64,000 nt of DNA from CAVTHW01 sp963734625 (GCA_963734625.1 CAVTHW010000024.1:124001-188000); one strand, 5' to 3'. Shown: positions 43,433 to 52,440, counted from the stretch's first letter. The notes: generated by a model not told the origin, from the letters alone. Numbers and translations: made by a program.

Positions 43433-43583
43433 AACGAACCTGCCTCCTGATGGGATGATAGCAGTCGAGCTGCCGAACAGCCGATCAGCGTAAGTCAAGC
43501 GCCTCCAATACGAGAAGAGGCAAAGCCTCGGGAAAGGCTGTCACCCCGAGCTGACAGCGTCAGGAGAATCTGGCACCTGGTTC

Positions 43584-43622
43584 TTGACAGCGCCTCAACA
43601 ATCTAGTAATCTATAGTGCAGT
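43584..43622 (+). promoter_or_regulatory. Promoter of the rrf2-cysK pair
   Basis: TTGACA (43584-43589) and TAATCT (43607-43612) with 17-bp spacing place the transcription start only a few bases before ATG 43623, so the regulator mRNA is predicted to be leaderless or nearly so. No Shine-Dalgarno sequence is visible before the ATG, which fits. AT-rich sequence AATCTAGTAATCTATAGT overlaps the -10 and could be the autoregulatory site. Confidence 0.55.
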
Positions 43623-44072
43623 ATGGGTGATGTGCGTCAGGAAATCGGAAAGATCTCACTCAAGGGCGAGTACGCCCTGCGCGCGATCTTTGACCTGTCC
43701 CTGCAGAAGCCCGGCGACCCCATCCGCATCGCCGACATCGCCAAGCGTTGGAAGATCCCCCAGAAGTTTCTGGAACTGATCCTGTCGGGGCTGAAGCAGG
43801 GAGGTTTCGTCGAATCCCGGCGCGGCGCCGAAGGCGGCTACATGCTGGCCCGCTCGCCGGACGCGATCACGGTCGGAGAGGTGCTCCGTTTCGTCGACGG
43901 AAGCCAGGCCGGGCGGCGCTCTTCACGGCGCGTCGCCGACGGCCCTTTTTCGGAAATGTGGCGCGCGGTGGACGGGGCCGTATCCGCGATTGTCGATCAC
44001 ACTACGTTCACCGAACTGGCGCGCGCCTGGCAGGAAAAATCGAGCAAGCACGTGCCCAACTGGGTGATTTAG
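43623..44072 (+). CDS. Rrf2-family regulator lacking cluster cysteines (CymR-like)
   Basis: A 149-residue winged-helix regulator: ISLKGEYALRAIFDLSLQKP, IADIAKRWKIPQKFLELILS, GLKQGGFVESRRGAEGGYML. Iron-sulfur Rrf2 proteins such as IscR have three cysteines between the wing and dimerisation helix; this protein has none, so it is a cluster-free member like CymR. CymR works with CysK to sense O-acetylserine/cysteine, and here cysK follows by 19 bases, strongly suggesting the same job. Confidence 0.9.
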   Translation: MGDVRQEIGKISLKGEYALRAIFDLSLQKPGDPIRIADIAKRWKIPQKFLELILSGLKQGGFVESRRGAEGGYMLARSPDAITVGEVLRFVDGSQAGRRSSRRVADGPFSEMWRAVDGAVSAIVDHTTFTELARAWQEKSSKHVPNWVI

Positions 44073-44091
44073 CGAACCGGAGGGGAGATCT

Positions 44092-45045
44092 ATGCTCTTT
44101 GAGGACAATTCACTTTCCATTGGACGAACGCCGCTGGTGCGGCTGAACCGCGTGGTGGACGGCGCTGGCGCCACGGTGCTCGCGAAAATCGAGGGCCGAA
44201 ACCCGGCCTACTCGGTGAAGTGCCGCATCGGCGCGTCGATGATTTGGGACGCCGAGAAGCGCGGTGTGTTGAAGCCGGGCAAGGAGCTCATCGAGCCTAC
44301 CAGCGGCAACACCGGAATCGCGCTGGCTTTCGTGGCGGCTGCCCGCGGCTATCCGATTACCCTGACCATGCCGGAGAGCATGTCCCTGGAACGCCGCAAG
44401 GTGCTGAAGGCTTTAGGCGCGAAGCTGGTACTGACCGAGGCCACTGGAGGGATTTCGGCGGCGATCAGGAAGGCCGAGGAGATGGCCGCTTCAGGGCCGG
44501 ACCACTACGTGCTGCTCCAACAGTTCAAGAACCCGGCCAATCCGGATATTCACTTCCGCACCACGGGTCCCGAGATTTGGGATGACACCGCTGGCGCCGT
44601 GGACGTGCTGGTGTCGGGTGTGGGGACCGGCGGAACCATCAGCGGCATCGCGCGCTACTTCAAGCAGACCCGGGGCAAGAACATCCTATCGGTCGCTGTG
44701 GAGCCCGACACGAGCCCGGTCATCACCCAGAAGCTCGGCGGCCAGCCCGTCAAACCGGGTCCGAACAGGATCCAGGGCATTGGCGCGGGCTTCATCCCGG
44801 ACACGCTGGATCTGTCCCTGGTGGATCGGGTCGAGACGGTCACCGCCGAAGAGGCGTTCGAAATGGCCAGGCGGCTGTCCCGCGAGGAAGGGATTCTCTC
44901 CGGGATGTCCTGCGGCGCCGCGGTCGCGGTTGCAGTCCGCCTGGCGCGGCAACCGGACTTCGAGGGAAAGACCATCGTGGCGATCCTGCCCGACTCCGGT
45001 GAGCGCTACCTGAGCACCGCTCTGTACGAAGGGATCACCGAGTAG
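44092..45045 (+). CDS. cysK: Cysteine synthase A (O-acetylserine sulfhydrylase)
   Basis: A 317-residue PLP enzyme making cysteine from O-acetylserine and sulfide. The PLP lysine is in NPAYSVKCRIGASMIWDAEK, the substrate loop PTSGNTGIALAFVAAARGYP, and the phosphate-binding GVGTGGTISG. The enterobacterial-type SVKCRI variant and the ending LPDSGERYLSTALYEGI match CysK closely. AGGGGAG precedes ATG 44092. Stop codon lies inside the left arm of a long palindrome. Confidence 0.96.
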   Translation: MLFEDNSLSIGRTPLVRLNRVVDGAGATVLAKIEGRNPAYSVKCRIGASMIWDAEKRGVLKPGKELIEPTSGNTGIALAFVAAARGYPITLTMPESMSLERRKVLKALGAKLVLTEATGGISAAIRKAEEMAASGPDHYVLLQQFKNPANPDIHFRTTGPEIWDDTAGAVDVLVSGVGTGGTISGIARYFKQTRGKNILSVAVEPDTSPVITQKLGGQPVKPGPNRIQGIGAGFIPDTLDLSLVDRVETVTAEEAFEMARRLSREEGILSGMSCGAAVAVAVRLARQPDFEGKTIVAILPDSGERYLSTALYEGITE

Positions 45046-45110
45046 GGGCACGCCGGCGGCGTGCCCACGGCCGGCGCCCGCCCTGGGCACGGCACCGCCG
45101 TGCCCCTACT
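45041..45110. terminator. Nested palindrome spanning both convergent stop codons
   Basis: Outer arms AGTAGGGGCACG (45041-45052) and CGTGCCCCTACT (45099-45110) are perfectly complementary. Each half also folds by itself: GGGCACGCC/GGCGTGCCC and GGGCACGGC/GCCGTGCCC, both with 3-base loops. The cysK stop TAG lies in the left arm, and the stop of the facing FtsB-like gene in the right arm. No T-run follows on the plus strand (TTCTTCTTC). Probably a bidirectional terminator or a REP-type repeat family member. Confidence 0.65.
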
Positions 45111-45402
45111 TCTTCTTCTGATCCTGAAGGACGAAGGTGGTCTCGCGCTTCTTCACCAGCCCGAGCTGCTTGCGGACCTCCAGTTCCTGCTGTGAACGGT
45201 CTTCGGAGAGGATGCGAATCCGTTCGCGCTTGTATTCGTTTTCTTTCTGGAGGTTCGCGTTCCGCTCCTGCAACGCGCGGATCTCGCTCTGCTTGTCGAA
45301 CACCGTGGAAATGCCGCCCTGTCCGCGCCAGCCCAGTAGCACCCAGCCCACAGCCAGAACCAGGGCCAGGGTGCTCAGAAAGGTGCGCAGCGACATTTTC
45401 AT
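45106..45402 (-). CDS. FtsB/DivIC-like septum formation protein
   Basis: A small single-pass membrane protein of about 98 residues. One N-terminal helix (FLSTLALVLAVGWVLLGW) is followed by a coiled coil (EIRALQERNANLQKENEYKR ... RIRILSEDRSQQELEVRKQL) and the short GLVKKRETTFVLQ tail found in FtsB/DivIC proteins, which bridge division proteins in the periplasm. ATG 45402 or ATG 45396 (six bases apart) both have an AGAAGAAGAG site; an upstream ATG at 45444 is less likely. Confidence 0.8.
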   Translation of the reverse strand: MKMSLRTFLSTLALVLAVGWVLLGWRGQGGISTVFDKQSEIRALQERNANLQKENEYKRERIRILSEDRSQQELEVRKQLGLVKKRETTFVLQDQKKK

Positions 45403-45464
45403 CTCTTCTTCTTTTATAATCCTCTTTTGCCGGTATTTACGCAATTATTATTCGGAAAAAACCA

Positions 45465-45791
45465 ATGACCGATAAGATTGTCGTTCTCGCCACCTGCGCG
45501 GGGGAGGAAGAGGCTGTCAGGATTGCGCGGCGATTGGTGGAGAAGCGCCTCGCCGCCTGCGTCAACGTACTCGCCGGCGCGCGCAGCATCTACCGTTGGC
45601 GCGGCGCGGTCGAGGAGGCTTCCGAATGGCTGCTAATCATCAAGTCCCGCCGCGGCCTGGCTGCGGCAGTCGCGGCCGAGATCGAGGCGCTTCACTCCTA
45701 CGAAGTCCCGGAAGTGCTCGCCCTGCCCGCCGTGGACGGCTCCGAGAAATACCTGGCCTGGATGGAGCAGGAGCTCGCTCCGGGGGTGTAG
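45465..45791 (+). CDS. cutA: CutA1-family protein
   Basis: A 108-residue trimeric ferredoxin-like-fold protein. VLATCAGEEEAVRIARRLVE, KRLAACVNVL, SIYRWRGAVEEASEWLLIIK and LHSYEVPEVLALPA are family signatures. CutA was linked to divalent-cation tolerance, but its function is still debated. It ends one base before the MFS gene. Confidence 0.95.
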   Translation: MTDKIVVLATCAGEEEAVRIARRLVEKRLAACVNVLAGARSIYRWRGAVEEASEWLLIIKSRRGLAAAVAAEIEALHSYEVPEVLALPAVDGSEKYLAWMEQELAPGV

Positions 45792-45792
45792 C

Positions 45793-47064
45793 ATGCTTTC
45801 CACCAAGCCCACGCGTACACGCTATTGGGTCATCCTGTTCGCCGTATCGCTATCCAGCCTGGCCTACGTCGACCGCGCCTGCATAGGGATGGCGGCGCCA
45901 TTCATCCGCAAGGATCTCAACCTCGACGCCGTGCAAATGGGCTATGTGTTCTCGGCCTTTGCGCTGGCCTACGCTCTGTTCGAGATCCCCGGAGGATGGA
46001 TGGGGGACTGGCTGGGTCCGAAGAAGGTGCTTATCCGGATCGTGCTGTGGTGGTCGTTCTTCACGGCCGCCACGGGCTGGGTCTGGAGTTACGTCTCGCT
46101 GGTCGTAACGCGGTTCCTGTTCGGAATGGGAGAGGCCGGCTGCTTCCCCAACCTGACCAAAGCCATGACCGTGTGGCTGCCGCAGCGGGAACGCGTGGGG
46201 GCGCAGGGGATCATGTGGTCATTCGCCCGGTGGGGAGGCGCATTCACGCCGCCTCTGGTGATCCTGATCTTCGACCGCTTGTCCTGGCGCTGGGCCTTCG
46301 GCCTTTTCGGGCTGGTCGGCGTGATCTGGTGCGCGATCTTCCTGGCCTGGTTCAAGGACAATCCGCGCGACCACAAGCGCGTAAATGCGGCGGAACTCGA
46401 TCTGCTCAGAGGCGCCGAGAAAATGGCTTCCGGCCACGCCGACGTGCCTTGGAAGAAGCTGGCCGCATCGAGGACCATCTGGTTGCTATGGCTTCAGTAC
46501 TTCCTGATCTCGTACCCGTTCTACTTCTACATCACCTGGCTTCCGACCTACCTCATCGAAGCTCACCACCTGAGCCCCAGGGAGGCTTCGCGCCTGGCCG
46601 TCTTCCCCCTGCTTTTCGCCGGCGCCGGCTCGCTGCTGTCGGGTATGCTCTCAGCGCGGGTCGCCCGGTGGACGGGCAGCGTGAGTTTCGCGCGCCGCCT
46701 GCTGGGCGTGATCGGTTTCCTGGGGGCGGGTCTGCTGATCCTGCTGCATGTCCAGTTGAAAGAGCCCCTGATTGCCATGCTCGCCATGGGAGCGGCGGCC
46801 TTCTTCCACGACCTCACCACCCCCGGCGCCTGGGGGGCCTGCATGGACGTGGGCGGCAAGTACGCCGGGACCGTCTCGGGCTCCATGAACATGATGGGGA
46901 ACCTGGGCTCGCTCAGTTCCCCCATCGCCATGGGATATATCCTGAAAGCCACCGGCGGAGACTGGACCATCTGTATCTACAGCGTGGCCGCCGCCTATCT
47001 GCTCGGAACCCTCTGCTGGCCGAAGATGGACCCGGTCACGCCCTTGGAAGGCGCGCGCACGTGA
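45793..47064 (+). CDS. MFS transporter, anion:cation symporter type
   Basis: A 423-residue 12-helix transporter. It resembles the ACS (hexuronate/glucarate/phthalate) group: LAYVDRACIGMAAPFIRKDL in helix 1, the loop 2-3 motif GGWMGDWLGPKKVLI, and FGMGEAGCFPNLTKAMTVWL in helix 4. A sugar acid substrate is likely but not proven. The last 429 bases recur, with only synonymous differences, at 51936-52364, beyond the giant gene. The coding region is complete and starts right after cutA. Confidence 0.92.
   Translation: MLSTKPTRTRYWVILFAVSLSSLAYVDRACIGMAAPFIRKDLNLDAVQMGYVFSAFALAYALFEIPGGWMGDWLGPKKVLIRIVLWWSFFTAATGWVWSYVSLVVTRFLFGMGEAGCFPNLTKAMTVWLPQRERVGAQGIMWSFARWGGAFTPPLVILIFDRLSWRWAFGLFGLVGVIWCAIFLAWFKDNPRDHKRVNAAELDLLRGAEKMASGHADVPWKKLAASRTIWLLWLQYFLISYPFYFYITWLPTYLIEAHHLSPREASRLAVFPLLFAGAGSLLSGMLSARVARWTGSVSFARRLLGVIGFLGAGLLILLHVQLKEPLIAMLAMGAAAFFHDLTTPGAWGACMDVGGKYAGTVSGSMNMMGNLGSLSSPIAMGYILKATGGDWTICIYSVAAAYLLGTLCWPKMDPVTPLEGART
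46627..47055 (+). repeat. 429-bp direct repeat, copy 1 (within the MFS gene)
   Basis: The 3' third of the MFS gene is repeated at 51936-52364 in the same orientation, on the other side of the giant TIGR03437 gene. I count 13 differences by eye, grouped in the first about 75 and last about 110 bases, with a central block of roughly 240 identical bases. Every difference is synonymous. Confidence 0.9.
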
Positions 47065-47086
47065 GGATGGAATCCCACGGTAACTC

Positions 47087-50000
47087 CTACTTCGTGCTGA
47101 GCAGCACAGTATCGCTGGAGTTCGAGTCGATTTGGATCACTAACGTATGAGTGCCTCGGGGCAATGACTCGGGCACGCGAAGGTTCACCTGAGCGAGTCC
47201 GGCGATGCCCGGCGTGAGTCCGGCGAAAGTGACCCTCGCCGCAACGCATCCTAGCGTCGCGCTGACAGGAAACGTTGCCTCTGACAGAACGCTGTTGGAT
47301 AGGGGGACACCAGTGGTGGGGTGATTGGTGACATCTCCCAGACCCGTCAGGTACACAATGACCTCCGATCCCGCGGCGGCGGGGTTCTCCGAGGTGTTCA
47401 GGCTGAAGTCCTCGTTCTCCGCTATTGCATGCTGGTCAGCAAAACGGAAGATCCCGGGTGCGCTGCTCCTCAGGGTGGTATGAACAACTGGCAGGCTGAC
47501 CCCGTTGACTCGAACCACCACGTCGGCCGCAGCACAATCGGAGCCGTCGCCTTCACAGGGTGCCACTTCGTAGGGAACCTGCGCGTTGATCTGGTCCGGG
47601 CTTATGTAAAGAAGCGGTGCGGAATGACCGCCGAAACTCACGGATACGCCACCCATATACGTCGGTAGCGGCGAAGTAACGTCAGGCGAGTATGTGAAAG
47701 TCGCCAGGTTTGCACCGAAAATGGAGAAGAGGCCGCCCGGCGCTACGGGCGGGCGAAAGTCCGCGGCCGAGGTCACGACCAGGGTGGATCCAGCCAGAAC
47801 CAACTTCGCCGCGGGAATCAGCGCAACCCGTCCACTGTCAAACAACACCGCCACGGTTGAATCACAAGCCGCAATTGCGAGCGCCTCGCTTTCAGCCGAT
47901 AGGCTATATGATCCAAGGGGAGCTAACGTCGAAAGGACGTATCCCAAAATCTTGACACTCGTCCCTACTTTTCCGGTAACAAGGTAGAGTCGATCCTGAG
48001 CCGCGTCGCAAACTAGCGCCTTGCCATAGACGCTCGAGCCCAACAGGTCGGCTACGATTCGGTTCGAAGCCGGATCGTAGACTTGTCCGTTCGACGTGTA
48101 GACCAGAGACCCGCACATCATCCAATCGTTAAAACTCCGAAGCGTATTCTGCGACTGTGACCAACCCGCAACCCCATCAGAGGTGACTGACAATGATGCA
48201 TTAGGGGCGACAAAAACCGACGTGCCGTCGGGCGCCAGATTCAGGCGCCCCGCTCCGCTGAGGAGTAGAGAGGTTCCCGCGATTTTCGGTCTCGGCTCGC
48301 ACTCATCCAGCACGGCCACGAAGTATCGTGAATTGGACGGATCGCGAAAGCCCAGGCTCACGACAACCGAGTCGAGCGTTGTCGGCAGCGGCGCCAAGCC
48401 TTTCACAAGCAGCCCATCCGCCTGATACTCGAGCCCGTAAGAGATTACGGGAAGGTCACACGTCCGAGCTACGGTGTGCTTTCGGAGGTCGATTTGGGCC
48501 AGTCTTCCGGAGCCATTGAGGGCAAGATAAGTCTGGCCGCGCTCTCGATCTGTGGAGAGAATGCGCAAGTTGTTTCCCACCGCCAGCTTGTCAACGACCG
48601 CGCCTGTCGAGGGATCCACCCACAAGAGCGCATTTCCGTCCGGCCCGGCCTCTGGCGTTGTCGTAATCAGCAGCAGTTTCCGTTCCGAGTCGTATGCCAT
48701 CGAAGCGCCGAGCGCATCCAGACGCGTCACCCCATCCGCGCCCGTACTGCCAGAGGCCGGTAATGAACGGGTCGCAGCGATAGCGTCGAACGTGAAGAAA
48801 TCGATCCCTTCAGTGAGCAGCGCCACGCTGTCGGAGCCGCAGGGCACCACTAACCCATACTCGGGGATCTCCCACGTGCCAATCGACGTCAGACTGTCAA
48901 TTCGAAGAACATACAGCCACTTCGAGTATGTGCCGTACAGCCAGCCAGTCTCGGAATCGACGGTTGCGTTGTAAAGGCGCACCTGGTCTACGAGCGTCAG
49001 TGTTTGAATGTCGATGACATGGCCAGCGTCATCGTAGAATCTGCTCCCCGCCCGGCGGATATGGCTCCCCAGAAGGGCGGGCTTGACTTCTCGCTGGAGG
49101 GAAAGCCCTGAAGCGGCTATCCCCAATTGCAGGATTGATGAGTTCACCACGGCGTAGACGCTCCCCGAGTCGGGTCCGAACTCGATAGAGCTTGCGGCGG
49201 ACTTCAACGGTACTGGCTCTCCTACCAGGTTTCCCTTCGAATACAGTGCGATTGCGTACCGTGTAATCGCAGTCCCATAGGCAATCACCACCGTCTCGGG
49301 GTGCCCTGGCTGCACCCTCAAAGCCGTTGGCTCCGATGGCAGCACGATCCGAAGATCCACGCTAGAGGTTTGCAGATTCAGGCGAACGACGGCATCCGCC
49401 AAACGCAACTGCACGTAAATGCATGACCCGTCGTCGGACAGATCCATCGCAACCGGCTCGCCTCCCACGAGTGCCGTGGCCTCCACTCTGCCGGATGCAG
49501 GGTCAATGGTAGCGATGCTGTTGCCGAAGGTGCCGGCTGAAGTCGGCACCGCAACGTAGAGCTTCTTCCTCACCGAGTCATAGGCCGCCACGTTGTACGG
49601 CAGGTCGAGATGCAAGTGCCCCTTCTGTAGCGCAGGAGACGGAAGCGGCGTCGGAGGGACAGGCTTGAGCGCGGTCTTTGGCACGGTGACAACGGCGTTG
49701 TTTGTCGAAAACGCGAATTGATCACTGCGCCAGAACAGCAGATTCGCGGGATAGGAGTCCAGCATTGGCAGCGTGGCCGACTCAACCGTGCGGAAACTGT
49801 CCAAGTCGCATGCAGTCAGCAGGAAATGTTCCCCGTTTCTGAGCGGGGCTCTGACAGAGTATGCTCTGCGATTCGGCCCATCCGGCAACACCGCATTGAT
49901 AGGGGTGCCGTCCACTCTTGCCGAATCGAAAGGGCAAACTCCCATTACTTTCTGGCTGTCCGCATCGATGACTCTGCCTTCATTGGTCAAGCAGATATCT

Positions 50001-51808
50001 TTCTGGCACACCATGCCAGAGTGAAACTGGCCCAACTCTCTCCGATTGGACAGGACTCGCACTCCGTCGGGCGAGGTTCCCAGGACCGTGAAGTCTCCCC
50101 CCGAACTTGAGGTATTCAGCGCAAAGAGGCGTGTCCCGGACGAATCCAACTGGAGGACGTCCGCTCTCGGGTCATAACCCCACCTGGTGAACACCGGGCG
50201 GGGAATGGCGTCGTCGTAGATCACCACAGAGTCGTTTTCGGGCGTCGTCGAGGCAGCACCGGAGGTCCGTGAAACAGCCACGGACCGGCCCGTGCCAGGC
50301 AGCACTACCATGCTCGAAACGTCGATTGGTATGCCAGTGTAGATAGATGGCGAATCAGAGTACCAGCTGAAAACCGGAATCCGCAAATCCGGAGTGAAGG
50401 AACGCAGGTCAACACGCTGGATGTAATTTGCCCCCAGGATGCTTTGGTAGAGGTAGTGGCCATCTTGGGAGATGGCCATATGCCAAGGCATGCCCCCGGT
50501 CCACAATGGAGGGCCGGCTGTAAGGCTGACAGGATCAACAGCCACAAGGGAGTTGCCACCAGGGACATTGGAGACTGCTGCGAAGATGCGGTCTGAATTT
50601 GGGTCGTACGCGATCTCGGTATTAGGAAGTGACAGGGCACGGACGCCACCCCCCAAGTCGGTTACCACCGGCGGCGGTTGCACAAAAGGCGTCAGCAAGG
50701 AGCGGTCGAAGAGGAAGATTTGCCCGTTTTCACTATCGATTCCGGCCAGTCTGTTAGGGCCCGCGATGATGAACACCTCAGGCTGACCACGCATACTTGG
50801 ATTGGTGCTGGAAGTGATCCCCCCTGATTCAAACGCTCCGATGATCGTGAACTTCGTGAGGTCAAACGAGTAAATCCGCGTTGTATACGCGGCACGGCGG
50901 CCGAAATAGATAATCCCCGCGCCCTCATCAACGGCGAACCCCCCAGTGGGGAATGCCACCTCACTGTCCCAATAAGTGCCCAGGATCAGACGGTTTTCGG
51001 GGTCGATGGCGCGCGCCGGGCCGGCATTGCAGTAGAGCAGGCCACCGTGGAACTGGAGTTCGCCACCGAAGCCATAGGCGAGACCGTACAGTGGATCCCC
51101 GACAGAAGTGATCCCTTGGTCATCGACGTGCAGCTTCTGAAGCCCAAAACCCGTGCTCATGTTGTCGTAGCACCACAAAGTATCTTCAGTCGCTCCAAGC
51201 GTGAGATTATTGCAGTTCGTAGGAGGGGAGGAGGTATTTGGGGAGGTGATGTTTGGCAATTGAACACCGTTGCGGTAAACGGCAATGCCAATATGGCCGC
51301 CGTGCTCCGTGCTTTGAGAGATCGCGATCGTGTCATGCGTACTGCGAATCACCTTCAAGCCGACGGAGTGCCTCACGCTCCCCGGCTCCATGCTGCTCGA
51401 ATCGGTCGGCTGGAAGCTGACAGTGAAAGGTGGATCCACCGCGTGGTCTGCAAGCCGGATTCGTTGCACGGCGTTGTCCCCGCTGAGAGCGACAAACAGG
51501 TACTCCCCGTCGTCGGAAGCCGCCATCCGGCCTGGGTCAACCCCAACCGGAATCGAGCTCACTACGGAGCCGTCTGCAGGGTCGAGAACTGCAATCGTGT
51601 TTGGCAGTCGCGGCGAGCTCGCCGCGATGCTGGCGTATAGCATCTTGGAGGCGGTGGAGTAGTAGAGATCTTTGGTGACAAGGTCCGGAACCTTTATCAC
51701 CTGGGCCTGGGCCGCGTTCGACATCAGTAGCAGGGCGCAGCAGAGGTTGCGCACTATCGGATTCGGTCTCATCTCGAAACGAATAGGCCAATTTGTCGTG
51801 ATTGACAT
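47087..51808 (-). CDS. Giant secreted beta-propeller-repeat protein with TIGR03437 C-terminus
   Basis: A 1573-residue exported protein. A signal sequence ends around NLCCALLLMSNAAQAQ (start at 51808 has AAAGG upstream; ATG 51772 is alternative). Four modules of about 330-360 residues each begin with a Y-D-x-x-x-K/R-x-L/I-Y pattern followed by N-S/T-I/L-x-x-x-D-P (e.g. VAAYDSVRKKLYVAVP, EIAYDPNSDRIFAAVS), typical of YVTN-like propeller blades. Residues about 1345-1573 form the Solibacter-type TIGR03437 domain (SIFGANLATF; PLLYISPDQINAQVPYEVAP; EVIVYLTGLGDVTNHPTTG). Probably cell-surface binding or adhesion; unproven. The gene looks less GC-rich than its neighbours by eye. Confidence 0.85.
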   Translation of the reverse strand: MSITTNWPIRFEMRPNPIVRNLCCALLLMSNAAQAQVIKVPDLVTKDLYYSTASKMLYASIAASSPRLPNTIAVLDPADGSVVSSIPVGVDPGRMAASDDGEYLFVALSGDNAVQRIRLADHAVDPPFTVSFQPTDSSSMEPGSVRHSVGLKVIRSTHDTIAISQSTEHGGHIGIAVYRNGVQLPNITSPNTSSPPTNCNNLTLGATEDTLWCYDNMSTGFGLQKLHVDDQGITSVGDPLYGLAYGFGGELQFHGGLLYCNAGPARAIDPENRLILGTYWDSEVAFPTGGFAVDEGAGIIYFGRRAAYTTRIYSFDLTKFTIIGAFESGGITSSTNPSMRGQPEVFIIAGPNRLAGIDSENGQIFLFDRSLLTPFVQPPPVVTDLGGGVRALSLPNTEIAYDPNSDRIFAAVSNVPGGNSLVAVDPVSLTAGPPLWTGGMPWHMAISQDGHYLYQSILGANYIQRVDLRSFTPDLRIPVFSWYSDSPSIYTGIPIDVSSMVVLPGTGRSVAVSRTSGAASTTPENDSVVIYDDAIPRPVFTRWGYDPRADVLQLDSSGTRLFALNTSSSGGDFTVLGTSPDGVRVLSNRRELGQFHSGMVCQKDICLTNEGRVIDADSQKVMGVCPFDSARVDGTPINAVLPDGPNRRAYSVRAPLRNGEHFLLTACDLDSFRTVESATLPMLDSYPANLLFWRSDQFAFSTNNAVVTVPKTALKPVPPTPLPSPALQKGHLHLDLPYNVAAYDSVRKKLYVAVPTSAGTFGNSIATIDPASGRVEATALVGGEPVAMDLSDDGSCIYVQLRLADAVVRLNLQTSSVDLRIVLPSEPTALRVQPGHPETVVIAYGTAITRYAIALYSKGNLVGEPVPLKSAASSIEFGPDSGSVYAVVNSSILQLGIAASGLSLQREVKPALLGSHIRRAGSRFYDDAGHVIDIQTLTLVDQVRLYNATVDSETGWLYGTYSKWLYVLRIDSLTSIGTWEIPEYGLVVPCGSDSVALLTEGIDFFTFDAIAATRSLPASGSTGADGVTRLDALGASMAYDSERKLLLITTTPEAGPDGNALLWVDPSTGAVVDKLAVGNNLRILSTDRERGQTYLALNGSGRLAQIDLRKHTVARTCDLPVISYGLEYQADGLLVKGLAPLPTTLDSVVVSLGFRDPSNSRYFVAVLDECEPRPKIAGTSLLLSGAGRLNLAPDGTSVFVAPNASLSVTSDGVAGWSQSQNTLRSFNDWMMCGSLVYTSNGQVYDPASNRIVADLLGSSVYGKALVCDAAQDRLYLVTGKVGTSVKILGYVLSTLAPLGSYSLSAESEALAIAACDSTVAVLFDSGRVALIPAAKLVLAGSTLVVTSAADFRPPVAPGGLFSIFGANLATFTYSPDVTSPLPTYMGGVSVSFGGHSAPLLYISPDQINAQVPYEVAPCEGDGSDCAAADVVVRVNGVSLPVVHTTLRSSAPGIFRFADQHAIAENEDFSLNTSENPAAAGSEVIVYLTGLGDVTNHPTTGVPLSNSVLSEATFPVSATLGCVAARVTFAGLTPGIAGLAQVNLRVPESLPRGTHTLVIQIDSNSSDTVLLSTK

Positions 51809-51834
51809 TAATGAACCTTTATTTGGCGATCAAT

Positions 51835-51846
51835 TAGTATATACTA
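51835..51846. promoter_or_regulatory. TAGTATATACTA palindrome upstream of the giant gene
   Basis: A perfect 12-bp palindrome 27 bases before the start at 51808. It includes TATACT, a good -10 hexamer on the minus strand, so the palindrome may be an operator overlapping the promoter. No clear -35 box. The sequence resembles TACTA-type half sites also seen at 500-534, but a shared regulator is speculation. Confidence 0.45.
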
Positions 51847-51935
51847 CGCACCCACTTCCTGAGGCGACACGACCGGCTTCATGCCACCGCTGGATTGTCT
51901 GCCGCCTGCTTCCGGTCGCTCGGGGGTGTTACCCC

Positions 51936-52379
51936 GGCTCGCTGCTGTCCGGGATGCTCTCGGCGCGGGTAGCCCGATGGACCGGCAGTGTGAGTTTCGC
52001 GCGCCGCCTACTGGGCGTGATCGGTTTCCTGGGGGCGGGTCTGCTGATCCTGCTGCATGTCCAGTTGAAAGAGCCCCTGATTGCCATGCTCGCCATGGGA
52101 GCGGCGGCCTTCTTCCACGACCTCACCACCCCCGGCGCCTGGGGGGCCTGCATGGACGTGGGCGGCAAGTACGCCGGGACCGTCTCGGGCTCCATGAACA
52201 TGATGGGGAACCTGGGCTCGCTCAGTTCCCCCATCGCCATGGGGTATATTCTGAAGGCCACCGGCGGAGACTGGACCATATGTATCTACAGCGTGGCCGC
52301 CGCCTATCTGCTCGGAACCCTTTGCTGGCCGAAGATGGACCCGGTCACGCCCTTGGAAGGCGCCGGCGTCGTAGCGTAG
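51936..52379 (+). pseudogene. MFS transporter 3' fragment (repeat copy 2)
   Basis: Encodes the last 143 residues of the MFS protein with identical amino acids (GSLLSGMLSARVARWTGSVS through PKMDPVTPLEGA) and then VVA-stop. The N-terminal two thirds are missing; unrelated sequence lies directly upstream at 51809-51935. No start or promoter, so it is not expected to be expressed. DNA differs from the intact copy only at synonymous sites, implying it came from a functional homologue rather than long decay in place. Confidence 0.9.
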
Positions 52380-52440
52380 GCCTCAAACGACCGTTTGAAG
52401 TCGCTGCCAGGCGCGTTCTGCTGAACAGGGCCGGCGACCG

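Noticed and set aside
52383..52398. Small hairpin TCAAACG-AC-CGTTTGA after the MFS fragment
   Set aside because: Perfect but short, no T-run and no gene needing a terminator; kept only as a note.
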